Both the position numbers and the translations under genes were made by a program. A DNA stretch of 64,000 bases, from NCBI GenBank assembly GCA_023381355.1, contig JAMCUL010000013.1:36588-100587 (forward strand). Reading direction: 5' to 3'. The notes below the pieces were generated by a model. That model searched no databases. It was given only the letters and a program-made list of their open reading frames with translations, and was not told where the DNA came from. Position 1 is the stretch's first letter; each line of letters opens with the position of its first letter. This DNA comes from Thermoplasmatota archaeon (GTDB taxonomy: Archaea > Thermoplasmatota > Thermoplasmata > Thermoplasmatales > Thermoplasmataceae). Positions 53,981-62,853 of this stretch are shown in pieces.

Positions 53981-55744
53981 ATGCTCTTCAGCAGGGTGGT
54001 TGAATATTTCGAGAAGATGTCCCTCACTTCAAAAAGGCTTGAACTATCCGACATATACAGGGAACTGGTGATTGAAAGCGGGGATGAGTATTCCATGGTG
54101 CTTTACCTGTCAAAGGGGATGATCGCGCCGGATTATGAAGGAATCGAGATCGGCCTGGCCGAGAAGACGATCATGAAGACAATCAGGCGCATAACTGGCG
54201 TTACTGAGGAGGAGATCCTCAAGATATATGCAAGGGAGGGAGATCTCGGGATGGTATCCCAGGAGCTGTCATCCCGCTCGAAGCAGAGGTCATTTTTCGA
54301 TGAGGCTCTCACACTCAGGGAATTATTCGAATCACTTAAAAAAATTGCCCTGATTAAGGGCTCGGGGACTGCAGCTGAAAAAGAGAAGATATTCACAGAT
54401 CTGATGATAAGATCCACACCGGTGGAATCGAAATACATTGTAAGGATACTCCAGGGCAGGCTGAGACTCGGGGTATCAGACTCCACAATCCTGTATGCCC
54501 TGAGGCTTGCCTATTCAGATCAGGTTGATCAGGATTCCGTGGAAGACCTCTTCAATTTTCACCCGGATCTTGCATACGTGGCCGGAATACTTAAGTCAGG
54601 AAATGTTTCAGAAATCAGGAATGCAGGACCTGAACCACTCATTCCGGTGAAGGTCATGCTTGCAGAGAGACTTCAGTCTCTTGGTGATATCCTCCAAAAA
54701 ATGGGAGGTACAGCAGCTTTTGAAAATAAGTATGACGGGTTGAGAATACAGGTTCATAAATCAGGTGATTTGGTGAGGACATTTTCAAGGGGGATTGAAG
54801 AAACCACCAGCCAGTTCCCAGAAGTTGTGAATTATTTCAGGAGCCTTCCATATGATAGTTTTATCCTTGATGGCGAGGCGGTACCATTCAACGTGGAGAC
54901 AGATGAGATATATCCTTTCCAGAATGTTTCGCGGCGCAGGGGACGAAAGAACGATATTGGAAAATACGAGGAGGATGTACCGATTGTAGTCTTCCTCTTC
55001 GATATAATCTACTTTGAAGGCAGGGCACTGAATCGCGAACCCTATAATGTCAGGACATCATTGCTGAGGGAAAAATTTTCGGAGGGTGACAGAATCAGGT
55101 TTGCAAAGAGGATAATCAGTGCTGATCAGGTCGAGATTGAGAAATTCTTTGAAAATTCAATATCATCCGGATGTGAGGGTGTTGTGGCCAAGGACATCCG
55201 GGAAGGCTCGGTGTACCGTGCTGGTGCCAGGGGATGGCTATGGATAAAGTTCAAGCGTGACTACCGCAATGAACTTGCCGATTCGCTGGATCTCGTTGTA
55301 ATCGGGGCTTTTTACGGGCACGGGAAGAGGAAAGGTAATTATGGGGCATTCCTGCTTGCCTCGTACAACAAGGAGGAAGATACATACGAAAGCGTATGCA
55401 AGCTAGGTACGGGTTTTACTGATGAGATGCTTGCACAGATGAAAAGCATATTCTCTGATCTTGCAAGTGAAAAGAAGCCCGCACGCGTAAACTCCGACAT
55501 GATCCCCGACGTATGGATATATCCTGAAAAGGTTCTCGAGGTCATTGGCGCTGAAATCACCAGGAGTCCTGTACACACATGCTCTAAAAGTATCATGGAC
55601 GGTCAGGGGCTGGCATTAAGATTCCCAAGATTCACCGGCAGGTTCAGAACAGATAAAAAAGCTGAAGACTCAACGTCTTCCGAAGAAATATATGAGATGT
55701 TTAAAAATCAGTCAAAAAATATTTACAAGGATGAGCAGAATTAA
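53981..55744 (+). CDS. lig: ATP-dependent DNA ligase, archaeal type
   Basis: A protein of 587 residues. The adenylated lysine is in ENKYDGLRIQVHK (near residue 249). FILDGEAVPF, VFLFDIIYFEG, GCEGVVAKD and GWLWIKFKRDY are motifs III, IIIa, IV and V. The N-terminal 230 residues form the DNA-binding domain and the C-terminal 150 the OB fold. It seals Okazaki fragments and repair nicks. Its 3' end overlaps the single-stranded DNA-binding protein gene by 4 bp, tail to tail. Confidence 0.95.
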   Translation: MLFSRVVEYFEKMSLTSKRLELSDIYRELVIESGDEYSMVLYLSKGMIAPDYEGIEIGLAEKTIMKTIRRITGVTEEEILKIYAREGDLGMVSQELSSRSKQRSFFDEALTLRELFESLKKIALIKGSGTAAEKEKIFTDLMIRSTPVESKYIVRILQGRLRLGVSDSTILYALRLAYSDQVDQDSVEDLFNFHPDLAYVAGILKSGNVSEIRNAGPEPLIPVKVMLAERLQSLGDILQKMGGTAAFENKYDGLRIQVHKSGDLVRTFSRGIEETTSQFPEVVNYFRSLPYDSFILDGEAVPFNVETDEIYPFQNVSRRRGRKNDIGKYEEDVPIVVFLFDIIYFEGRALNREPYNVRTSLLREKFSEGDRIRFAKRIISADQVEIEKFFENSISSGCEGVVAKDIREGSVYRAGARGWLWIKFKRDYRNELADSLDLVVIGAFYGHGKRKGNYGAFLLASYNKEEDTYESVCKLGTGFTDEMLAQMKSIFSDLASEKKPARVNSDMIPDVWIYPEKVLEVIGAEITRSPVHTCSKSIMDGQGLALRFPRFTGRFRTDKKAEDSTSSEEIYEMFKNQSKNIYKDEQN

Positions 55745-56220
55745 TCCTGCTCTTCATCGTTACCGTAGTTCCCTCTTGAACCGGAGTCTCTCCTTGATCT
55801 TCCTCCGTATCCGCCAGGGCTGCCGCCTCTTCTGAAGTTGCTTCCGCCTCTTCTGAAGTTGGTGTTTTCGTAAACTTTTTCACTCATGTCGAGTTCGTTG
55901 TTTACTTCTGAAACGGTTTCCTCAGATTCGTTAAGATTTCCATACTTGCCGACATTGAGTCTCATCTGGCCTCTTACGAGGGAGATATACCCATTGTCTA
56001 TATGAAGCGTGGAACCGTCCTTCACGTTAGAGGCCTGTTCTCCCCATAGGGATAGCCTGATCTTTCCGGTCTCGTCTCCTATAACAACCTCGGTTACAGA
56101 TTTTGTTTCACCGAATCTTGTGTTTATTTCCTTTGGCTCGCCGATCTCGACAACCTTAGCAAGAACATTTACTCTTCTTGACTCAGGTGTTAGTTCCTTA
56201 ATTTTGGTAATTCCTTCCAT
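55741..56220 (-). CDS. ssb: OB-fold single-stranded DNA-binding protein with RGG tail
   Basis: A protein of 159 residues. Residues 1-105 form one OB fold (RVNVLAKVVEIGEPKEI, VVIGDETGKIRLSLWG, VRGQMRLNVGKYG), as in the short archaeal RPA/SSB. The tail has FRRGG repeats, glycine, arginine and an acidic end NDEEQD, like the flexible partner-binding tails of other SSBs. A TATA-like element lies about 27 nt upstream. It converges on the DNA ligase gene. Confidence 0.87.
   Translation of the reverse strand: MEGITKIKELTPESRRVNVLAKVVEIGEPKEINTRFGETKSVTEVVIGDETGKIRLSLWGEQASNVKDGSTLHIDNGYISLVRGQMRLNVGKYGNLNESEETVSEVNNELDMSEKVYENTNFRRGGSNFRRGGSPGGYGGRSRRDSGSRGNYGNDEEQD
55823..55861. repeat. 21-bp tandem repeat encoding the FRRGGS units
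   Basis: An 18-bp sequence CCGCCTCTTCTGAAGTTG occurs at 55823-55840 and 55844-55861. It encodes two FRRGGS-type units in the SSB tail and could expand or contract. Confidence 0.8.
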
Positions 56221-56250
56221 TTGGTTACGTCCTGTCTAAAAGACTTATAG

Positions 56251-57102
56251 TTATCTCTTACCTGTATTTATATTAGTATGTTCTTTCCTTTCCAGTACAG
56301 TTGTGTAAACATTCTCTATCCATGGTATGGCTGCATTAAAAAAGTCAGGCCCATGATGCGCAAGAAAATCCAGTTTTCCCGGAGTCGTGAATACAAGATC
56401 ATCCGTGTATGCCCTGGTGCTTTCCAATCCCCTCTCAGACAGGCTTTTAAGGGCTTCCTCCTTTGTTATCCCCCGGTACATCTTTCCCTCCATTATGATA
56501 ACCTCAGGATCAAATCTTCTCACGACGTCATAATCTGGCTGTACCCATTCCCTCGGTTCATTGTCATATACCGTTGTGAACCCCATGAGATTTAACGTGG
56601 AAATGATGTAGCTTTGAGAGCCGAATGTTACTGGACCGCCCAGGTCAATCTCCACGTAAGCCCTTATTTTCCTAGTGTTAAACACGAGTTTCCTGGACAG
56701 TTCTGCAGTGAGGTCTCTCGCTTCTGATATCTTTCCGGTGATTATCCCGATCCTGTTGATCATGTCAAGTATGCCGAATGGGGTTGAGGGAAGTTCAAGC
56801 TGGAACATGTTATATTTCTGTGAAATCCTGTCGGCCAGTGAGTCCTGGTATCCTGAAACAGTAAGTATGAGATCAGGGTCTATCTGATCCATGACATTCT
56901 CATTGAAGGTACTGTATGATCCTATTTTCCGTATGCTTTCCACTTCCTTGGGCCTCCTGCAGAATGCGCTTACGCCTTTCACGCTCCCGCCGATTCCAAG
57001 CAGGAAAAGGGTTTCGGTAATTGAAGGATTCAGGGATACTATTCTTTCAGGAGGAACTCTTATACTTACTTTCCTCCCACGAAAATCAATGAATTCAGTC
57101 AT
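56251..57102 (-). CDS. BtuF/FecB-like substrate-binding protein without signal peptide
   Basis: A protein of 283 residues of the helical-backbone binding protein family for cobalamin or iron chelates. RIVSLNPSITETLFLLGIG, DQIDPDLILTVSG and a bridging helix are typical. The N-terminus goes straight into the domain (TEFIDFRGRKV) with no signal or anchor, and no permease or ATPase gene is next to it, so it may bind a corrinoid or other ligand in the cytoplasm. It starts 1 bp after the stop of the DsrE-like gene, in one operon. Confidence 0.75.
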   Translation of the reverse strand: MTEFIDFRGRKVSIRVPPERIVSLNPSITETLFLLGIGGSVKGVSAFCRRPKEVESIRKIGSYSTFNENVMDQIDPDLILTVSGYQDSLADRISQKYNMFQLELPSTPFGILDMINRIGIITGKISEARDLTAELSRKLVFNTRKIRAYVEIDLGGPVTFGSQSYIISTLNLMGFTTVYDNEPREWVQPDYDVVRRFDPEVIIMEGKMYRGITKEEALKSLSERGLESTRAYTDDLVFTTPGKLDFLAHHGPDFFNAAIPWIENVYTTVLERKEHTNINTGKR

Positions 57103-57103
57103 T

Positions 57104-57454
57104 TCAGAAAGTTATGGGTATGTAACCCTGGCCCATGGCCTCAACCAGTACCTTCCCAGCAGGTTCAAGGGTAATGCCCTTTCCCTCCAGTTCCCTCTCA
57201 ATATTCTTATTCTTCGCAATAAAGCTGCAGGCGGTCCTGTAAAGGCCTGTTGAGGTCGCCTCGGATAGGAGGCCGTCGATTACCTGATCCTGTTTTGATA
57301 TCATTTCCTCACTGGGTCCGAAGAACATCACCTTAACATCAGCAGCTGATCCTGATCTTGCAATGTTTATGGCCATCCTCAATCCACTAAGCGCTTTTTC
57401 CCTTGCCTCGTTACCACTTGAAATAATAAACATCATCTTTGGCTTATCTGGCAT
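57104..57454 (-). CDS. DsrE-family protein
   Basis: A soluble protein of 116 residues. MMFIISSGNEAREKALSGLRMAINIARSG and VKVMFFGPSEEMISK resemble the DsrE/DsrF-like fold, which includes sulfur carriers. One cysteine (TACSF, near residue 75) may be the reactive residue but is not in the classic DsrE position, so sulfur transfer is inference. It is the first gene of the operon with the BtuF-like protein. Confidence 0.7.
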   Translation of the reverse strand: MPDKPKMMFIISSGNEAREKALSGLRMAINIARSGSAADVKVMFFGPSEEMISKQDQVIDGLLSEATSTGLYRTACSFIAKNKNIERELEGKGITLEPAGKVLVEAMGQGYIPITF

Positions 57455-57565
57455 ACATTGTAATTCCTATCCAATATAAAACAGGAATCACTCAATCCGG
57501 ATTATGATCAACCTCCGTCGAGACTTTCTTTTTTTCATTCGATTCCCCCTTATCCATGAGGAAAG

Positions 57566-57575
57566 TATTTTATTT
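57566..57575 (+). promoter_or_regulatory. TATA box of the mevalonate-3-kinase gene
   Basis: TATTTTATTT is centred about 24 nt before the ATG at 57594 and supports this internal start. Confidence 0.45.
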
Positions 57576-57593
57576 CATATTCATTGTGGAATT

Positions 57594-58556
57594 ATGGTTC
57601 TCTGGAAAGTCCAGTCAGTGGCACATCCGACCATCGGAATAGTCCTTCTGGGAGGACTCATGGATCAGTATGAACGGCTCCCATATCACAGCTCAGCAGG
57701 AATAGCATACACACTTACAGATTCTGAATCGGTGGCGAGAACTACCCTTACGGTGGGTACAGAAAAGTCATCCGTGAATATAAACGGAGTTGAAATAGAT
57801 CAGCAGGATTCCAGGTCTCCAATGAAATTAATACATAAATATTCTTCAAGTTTCCTCGAAAAGTACAGATCTGACCGGGTTTCCATCGAATCTGTCAACG
57901 AGAACATCTTAAGTGGGAGCTCCGATGCGGGAGCAGCAGCACTTGGAAAATGTATCGACGCATCAATAGGTGTTGATCCAGTATCGCTTGAGCTGGAAAT
58001 GAGGAAAGTTTCAGAGAGTGCCGGAAGGAGTTACCACGGAGGCCTAACAATAACTTATGCCGGTCCGAGGCCATTCACCCGGAAGATACTGGACGAATCT
58101 GAATTTGAGAATATAAGGATAATCAGCGCCGTATTTCCTCACAAGAGAAAACCATCCGACGACATCCACACAAACCAGCCCAGGCATGAGTATTACAGGA
58201 GCAGAATGCAGAATGCTGAGAGGGCCGTAAGGGAACTCGAGATGCTTTCCTCAAGATCTGACATAAAGGGGATATTTGAACTTGCCATGAGGGATACAGA
58301 GGATTATCATTACATGAATTCACTTGTTGACGTGCAGATTGTAACGCCTGAAATGCGGACTCTGATGGACAGGATCAATGAATGGCGTTCTGAAATCTGG
58401 ATGACGTATATCGTGACAGGCGGAAACAGCGTTTTCATACCAACGATGAGGGAAAATGCATCTGAGGTCACGGGCCTGATATCGGGATTCACGGAAGAGA
58501 TTCACGAACTCAGGGTGGCTGGTGGTGCGAGGCTTATTTCTTCCGGATTTTCATGA
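57594..58556 (+). CDS. Mevalonate-3-kinase
   Basis: A GHMP-fold protein of 320 residues, close to the length of the Thermoplasma acidophilum enzyme (318). AHPTIGIVLLGG, YHSSAGIAY, ILSGSSDAGAAALG and VSESAGRSYHGGLTITY match that enzyme segment by segment as I recall it. It phosphorylates mevalonate at the 3-hydroxyl, the first step of the acid-adapted mevalonate route to isoprenoids, and is related to diphosphomevalonate decarboxylase. The start at 57594 fits the length and promoter; the frame is open from 57504. Another decarboxylase-family paralogue cannot be excluded. Confidence 0.88.
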   Translation: MVLWKVQSVAHPTIGIVLLGGLMDQYERLPYHSSAGIAYTLTDSESVARTTLTVGTEKSSVNINGVEIDQQDSRSPMKLIHKYSSSFLEKYRSDRVSIESVNENILSGSSDAGAAALGKCIDASIGVDPVSLELEMRKVSESAGRSYHGGLTITYAGPRPFTRKILDESEFENIRIISAVFPHKRKPSDDIHTNQPRHEYYRSRMQNAERAVRELEMLSSRSDIKGIFELAMRDTEDYHYMNSLVDVQIVTPEMRTLMDRINEWRSEIWMTYIVTGGNSVFIPTMRENASEVTGLISGFTEEIHELRVAGGARLISSGFS

Positions 58557-59352
58557 TTACACGCCTGTACGGAAAGAAAATCACTGCAAGGACCGACACA
58601 GTCAGAATGGCCAGGTAGATATTTGAATAGGCGGGAATTTCATTTTCCTCGCTCCATGAACCGGTTGCTCCGAGGAAATATAACTTATAAAGGCCAATCA
58701 GGGGTATATCCCCTCTTGCAATGCCTGCAATGGATGAGAAGTTCACCGGAGGGAACGGTTTTCCACCGGGGGAGACCAGAATATTCTGGTCTGCGGCAAC
58801 ATACGCATTAAGGGAGGAAATGTAATCTGAGGACCTTGCAAGGTTATTGTCTCCGGTTGTTATATACCCTGAAACCCCTGCGAATGAAGAGATGAATATC
58901 ACCTCGTTCCTGTGGGTGAATCCCACGTCCTTCAGGAGCACGTACGAGCTGGTTACATCAATCCATGACTGGTTTGTGTATCCATTCACGATCGGTCTGT
59001 CGCCATTCCATGAAAGATAGAACATTGCCCTGTGAATCACAATATATCCTGCTATGCTTCTATAAAGGATCACGTCTCCATATTCACCATATGTCTTAAA
59101 CCCGGTTTCCCTGCCACGTATGTAAGTAATGATCTGGGATGGAGAGGTCACCTTCTTAACTATCACTGTAGTACCAGTTTCTATTGTACTCCACTGAAAG
59201 TGTGAGGAATGCTCCATGCTATCAGATTGAACGACAGAAAGTGGAGGCCACTCCCCGGAATAAACCGTTACTGAAATCAGGAGTGCAATCAAAACTACAA
59301 GGATAATGGACTGAATCTTGTTTTTGATTTTTCCGTAATGTATTCTTTTCAT
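58534..59352 (-). CDS. Signal peptidase I, archaeal/eukaryotic type
   Basis: A membrane protease of 272 residues that removes signal peptides. Helix one (about 13-31) is followed by SDSMEH with the catalytic Ser45, IVIHRAM with His107 in place of the bacterial lysine, and TTGDNN with Asp168. A second helix near the C-terminus ends with a basic tail. It is transcribed divergently from Sec61-beta, 45 bp away. It overlaps the mevalonate-3-kinase end by 23 bp. Confidence 0.9.
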   Translation of the reverse strand: MKRIHYGKIKNKIQSIILVVLIALLISVTVYSGEWPPLSVVQSDSMEHSSHFQWSTIETGTTVIVKKVTSPSQIITYIRGRETGFKTYGEYGDVILYRSIAGYIVIHRAMFYLSWNGDRPIVNGYTNQSWIDVTSSYVLLKDVGFTHRNEVIFISSFAGVSGYITTGDNNLARSSDYISSLNAYVAADQNILVSPGGKPFPPVNFSSIAGIARGDIPLIGLYKLYFLGATGSWSEENEIPAYSNIYLAILTVSVLAVIFFPYRRVIMKIRKK

Positions 59353-59397
59353 GTTGCATACGAAAATAATAAATGCGTTGATAACATTTATGAATCA

Positions 59398-59562
59398 ATG
59401 GCAGATAAGAAGGATGGATTTCAATCAGGAGCAGGTTTAATAAGATATTTCGATGAGGAAGAAATAGAAGGTCCTGCGTTAGATCCAAAACTCGTGATAT
59501 ACATAGGCGTTGCCATGGCAGTTATAGTTGAACTGGCAACTTATTTCTGGCCGCTTCATTAG
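59398..59562 (+). CDS. secG: Preprotein translocase Sec61-beta subunit
   Basis: A protein of 54 residues with a polar N-terminus and one C-terminal membrane helix (about 32-50). AGLIRYFDEEEIEGPALDPKL is the archaeal Sec61-beta signature. It is a non-essential subunit of the SecYEG channel. The frame is open upstream, but ATG 59398 gives the expected N-terminus. It is divergent from the signal peptidase gene. Confidence 0.92.
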   Translation: MADKKDGFQSGAGLIRYFDEEEIEGPALDPKLVIYIGVAMAVIVELATYFWPLH

Positions 59563-59663
59563 AAGCAGGGATATTTTTTTATTAATAGGCAAATTTCCAT
59601 AAAACAACTTATTCGTTCATCAGGAAAAAAATTTAAACATATAGACACGCTTAAAGGGAAGTT

Positions 59664-59897
59664 TCACTCATCTTTATCCTGAACATAACAGTAAAATCTT
59701 CTCCTGGTATCAGTAAGGCATGTCTTGACGCTTATCAGGGATTCTTCCCTTAAATGTTTCAGGGAGCCCATGAGTGCCCTCTTTGAGAGCCCTGTCTCTT
59801 TCATGAGGGTCCTAACGTCTGCAATTTTTATGCTTTTCAATGTGATCAATATCAATCTTGATGATGGCGTCAGTTCCTTAAATTTTTCTTCGGTTAT
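59664..59897 (-). CDS. Small winged-helix DNA-binding protein, start uncertain
   Basis: The frame encodes a helix-turn-helix protein. LTPSSRLILITLKSIKIADVR, then ETGLSKRALMGSLKHLREESLISVK with a wing RRRFYCY, is a MarR/ArsR-like winged helix. The expected first helix (EEKFKELTPSS) lies upstream of the first TTG (59855), yet no ATG or GTG precedes it; only an ATA at 59897 follows a TATA-like ATTTATACG by about 28 nt. I give the extent from that ATA (77 residues), but the true start is open. It likely regulates transcription. Confidence 0.6.
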   Translation of the reverse strand: MTEEKFKELTPSSRLILITLKSIKIADVRTLMKETGLSKRALMGSLKHLREESLISVKTCLTDTRRRFYCYVQDKDE

Positions 59898-60010
59898 CGT
59901 AGAGCCCTGATTAGTTTATCCGTATAAATCTTACTGAAATCAATTTGGTATTATTTATCTTATTGTATCTATATTTTATTTTGCCTTTAATGCAACACGC
60001 ACCAACCATG

Positions 60011-60022
60011 TAATTTATATAA
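60011..60022 (+). promoter_or_regulatory. TATA box of the sedolisin gene
   Basis: TAATTTATATAA is centred about 22 nt before the ATG at 60038 (31 nt before the ATG at 60047). Confidence 0.45.
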
Positions 60023-60037
60023 TGTCAATGTTTGAGT

Positions 60038-62815
60038 ATGGTTAGCATGAATCGTATAGTAATATTATTGATTGCTTCAACCATGCTTTTCCTAGGAATC
60101 GCAGGGGTTGTAACAGCAAGCCAGGCAAGCGTGCAAACAGGTAGTAATGATTTGAACGGTGCGAATTTAATATCAGTACCTCTCTCAATATCACACAGCG
60201 TTCCATTCGGGGATAATTATGGGCTGGTCCAGACTCATCTGAATCAGCGTATTTCCGTCATGGTCACACTTCAGTTCAGCAATGAGTCCCTTCTGAAATC
60301 CTTCCTTTCGGGTCTCAACAACCGAAACTCGCCCTATTATCACAGGTATCTTTCAGCGTCCCAGTTTGACAGGTACTTTTCACCTTCCAGATCGTTATAT
60401 GACAGGGCCGTTAACTACTACATAAAGGATGGTTTCTCAGTAAAGACATACAGCGACCGAGTTTCATTTGTCCTTAAGGGCTCGATAGACCAGTTCCAGC
60501 AGGCAATGGACACAAATATCGCAACTTTCCAGGGAAGCGCGAGGAGCTATATTGCACCTGTTGGTGGAGTATACCTTCCTTCATTCCTTGCAGGTAGTGT
60601 AGTAAACATTGCAGGCCTCAATACCAAGCATGTTGCAACCCTGAACTTTGCTGCCTCCCCTGACTTCACGACAGGAAGCAGTGGCCAGTTACTCTATGGT
60701 TCAGACTTCCAGAATGCATACCAGATCTCAAAGATGTACCAGTCAGCCGGTTATCCAACAAACGAAACAATTGCAACAATCCTGTGGTCAGGAACTAACA
60801 GTGCAGGTCAGTCAGTTGCTCCGTTCGTACCTTCTGATATATACTCATACTACAACAAGACCATCCCGTCAGGAGAACCGCACTCATCAGTTTACGGAGC
60901 ACCTATAGATGGTGCACCAGCTCCAGGTCCATCAGCTGCAAATGACCAGTCACAGGCCGACTTTGAAAGCACACTGGATCTTGAAATGGCAGGTTCAACT
61001 GCACCAGGTGCCAATATAGTGGAAGTGTACGGACCACAGGCTACACAGTCATGCCTGGATCAGGCCTTTGCATTCATACTCAATCCGAACTCTTCCTACC
61101 CACAGCTTAACAGCGTTGTTGCAATCAGCAACTCCTGGGGTGGATCTGACATGACAGATTCCTCATGGACTTCATACGAGCAGGAGGCCGCAGCAAGAGG
61201 AATAACTGTCTTTGCATCATCCGGTGATGACGGAAACACCGGGAATGTAAGCCCAAGCTTCCCTGCAACTGCTTCATATAACACATACGGTATAACGGCA
61301 GTTGGAGGAATATGCACAACTCTCGCAGGTACTGCATCAACGACCGGTACAGGAACAACAGGTATACAGACAGAATCTGTATGGTACAACACCCCAAATT
61401 CCGGAGATGGATCACAGGGCGGAGTCAGTACAGTATACGCAGAACCATCATGGCAACAGGACAGCAGTGATGCAAACTCTGTAATAACCGGTGCCTCATC
61501 AATAACAGGCGTCAGTTCAGGAAGAGGTACACCTGATGTGGGAGCCGATGGTGCGAACATGGAGATATGGATCACATACTCAGGTTCCACGGGATACCAG
61601 GAACTCTGGGGAACCAGCATTGCTTCGCCTCTTACTGCGGGTCTGTTTGCTACCCTTGATTACTACGTAGGTCACAAGGTGGGCTTTATAGATCCATTCC
61701 TGTACCAGCTCGGACAGGCACAGTATAATGGTACACTTTCCTCACCAGCGTTCTATTTCGTGGCAAACGGCTCAAACGGAGAGTTCAGTGCAGCCAAGGG
61801 ATATAACCTGATTGATGGCTGGGGCTCAATAAACGCTTACAACTTTGCACAGTATTATATCAACGGAATTCCCACAGCAACATCATCACCTCCGCCAACA
61901 CAGCCTACATCAACACAGTCAAATGGAATATTCTCACAGGTAAATGCCACAACCAGCAACATCCAGCTCTATTCAGTACCTGAGGCAGAGGAATTCACTG
62001 TGAACAACACGTACACGGCAAATAATGTGGTACTCTATCTCTCAGGTTCAGGAACAATTGACGTATCAATAGGCACATCAGTCTTCGGTTCCCAGATCCT
62101 CGCAAACCAGAGCTACAGCATAGGTTCATCTGCAGGATGGTACCAGCTCTTCTTCAGTAACATAAGCCTTACTTCATCAACAGACTATTTCCTTAACGTG
62201 TACCTTGCATCAGGGTCTACGGAATGGGGTTATACCACCTCAGCAAGCGTTGATCAGGGGGCAATACAGGACTATTGGTACAGTGGAAGCACGCTTGTGA
62301 ACGACAACAGTTATCCGGACATATATTCAATCGGATACTTTGCCAGGTCTACAGCAACATCTTCACCACCACCCACATCCTCAACGCCAACCGGAATCTT
62401 TGTTGAGGTAGATGCAACCTCGTCCAACATATACACATATTCAGTTCCTGAAGCCGAAGAGTTTACTGTATCATCAAGTGTTCAGGTGAACTTCCTTGTT
62501 CTCTACCTCTCCGGAGCAGGCTCAATTGATGTTTCAATCGGAACATCTCTCTTTGGGTCACAGGTGATGGCAAATCAGACATTCACTATTGGATCAACAG
62601 CTGGGTTCTACAACTTTACAATACCCACAACAACCCTGAATTCAGGCACGGACTATTACATAAATGTCTACGACGCTGCCGGCTCCACTACTGAGTGGGG
62701 ATACACATCATCTCCAAGCATCGATAATGGCGCAGTACAGGACTACTGGTACAGTGGAAGCACGCTTGAGAACGACAACAGTTACCCCGACATCTTTTCT
62801 TTGGGGTACGCTTAA
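60038..62815 (+). CDS. Secreted sedolisin (S53) acid protease with duplicated C-terminal domains
   Basis: A protein of 925 residues. A signal peptide (about 1-30) is followed by a pro-kumamolisin activation domain (to about residue 200) and an S53 catalytic domain: DFESTLDLEMA (Glu and Asp), SSGDDGN (oxyanion Asp) and GTSIASPLTAG (Ser). This family works at acid pH outside the cell. A Pro/Thr/Ser linker leads to two homologous beta-rich domains of about 140 residues (DNA 61925-62349 and 62393-62812), perhaps for binding a surface or substrate. ATG 60038 and ATG 60047 are both possible starts. Confidence 0.9.
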   Translation: MVSMNRIVILLIASTMLFLGIAGVVTASQASVQTGSNDLNGANLISVPLSISHSVPFGDNYGLVQTHLNQRISVMVTLQFSNESLLKSFLSGLNNRNSPYYHRYLSASQFDRYFSPSRSLYDRAVNYYIKDGFSVKTYSDRVSFVLKGSIDQFQQAMDTNIATFQGSARSYIAPVGGVYLPSFLAGSVVNIAGLNTKHVATLNFAASPDFTTGSSGQLLYGSDFQNAYQISKMYQSAGYPTNETIATILWSGTNSAGQSVAPFVPSDIYSYYNKTIPSGEPHSSVYGAPIDGAPAPGPSAANDQSQADFESTLDLEMAGSTAPGANIVEVYGPQATQSCLDQAFAFILNPNSSYPQLNSVVAISNSWGGSDMTDSSWTSYEQEAAARGITVFASSGDDGNTGNVSPSFPATASYNTYGITAVGGICTTLAGTASTTGTGTTGIQTESVWYNTPNSGDGSQGGVSTVYAEPSWQQDSSDANSVITGASSITGVSSGRGTPDVGADGANMEIWITYSGSTGYQELWGTSIASPLTAGLFATLDYYVGHKVGFIDPFLYQLGQAQYNGTLSSPAFYFVANGSNGEFSAAKGYNLIDGWGSINAYNFAQYYINGIPTATSSPPPTQPTSTQSNGIFSQVNATTSNIQLYSVPEAEEFTVNNTYTANNVVLYLSGSGTIDVSIGTSVFGSQILANQSYSIGSSAGWYQLFFSNISLTSSTDYFLNVYLASGSTEWGYTTSASVDQGAIQDYWYSGSTLVNDNSYPDIYSIGYFARSTATSSPPPTSSTPTGIFVEVDATSSNIYTYSVPEAEEFTVSSSVQVNFLVLYLSGAGSIDVSIGTSLFGSQVMANQTFTIGSTAGFYNFTIPTTTLNSGTDYYINVYDAAGSTTEWGYTSSPSIDNGAVQDYWYSGSTLENDNSYPDIFSLGYA
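62265..62324 (+). repeat. Copy 1 of a near-identical repeat in the sedolisin C-terminus
   Basis: The DNA encoding QDYWYSGSTLVNDNSYPDI is almost identical to that at 62736-62795 (QDYWYSGSTLENDNSYPDI), including a shared run TGGTACAGTGGAAGCACGCT. The two copies are much closer here than in the rest of the duplicated domains. Confidence 0.8.
62736..62795 (+). repeat. Copy 2 of the near-identical repeat in the sedolisin C-terminus
   Basis: Second copy of the segment described at 62265-62324, at the end of the second C-terminal domain. Confidence 0.8.
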
Positions 62816-62822
62816 AATTAAT

Positions 62823-62853
62823 TTTTTAACTTCCTTTTTTTCATTTTTTTTGA
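62823..62853 (+). terminator. T-rich transcription terminator after the sedolisin gene
   Basis: Three T tracts (6, 7 and 8 Ts in succession) lie within 40 bp of the stop codon. Oligo-T stretches of this kind terminate archaeal RNA polymerase. Confidence 0.65.
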
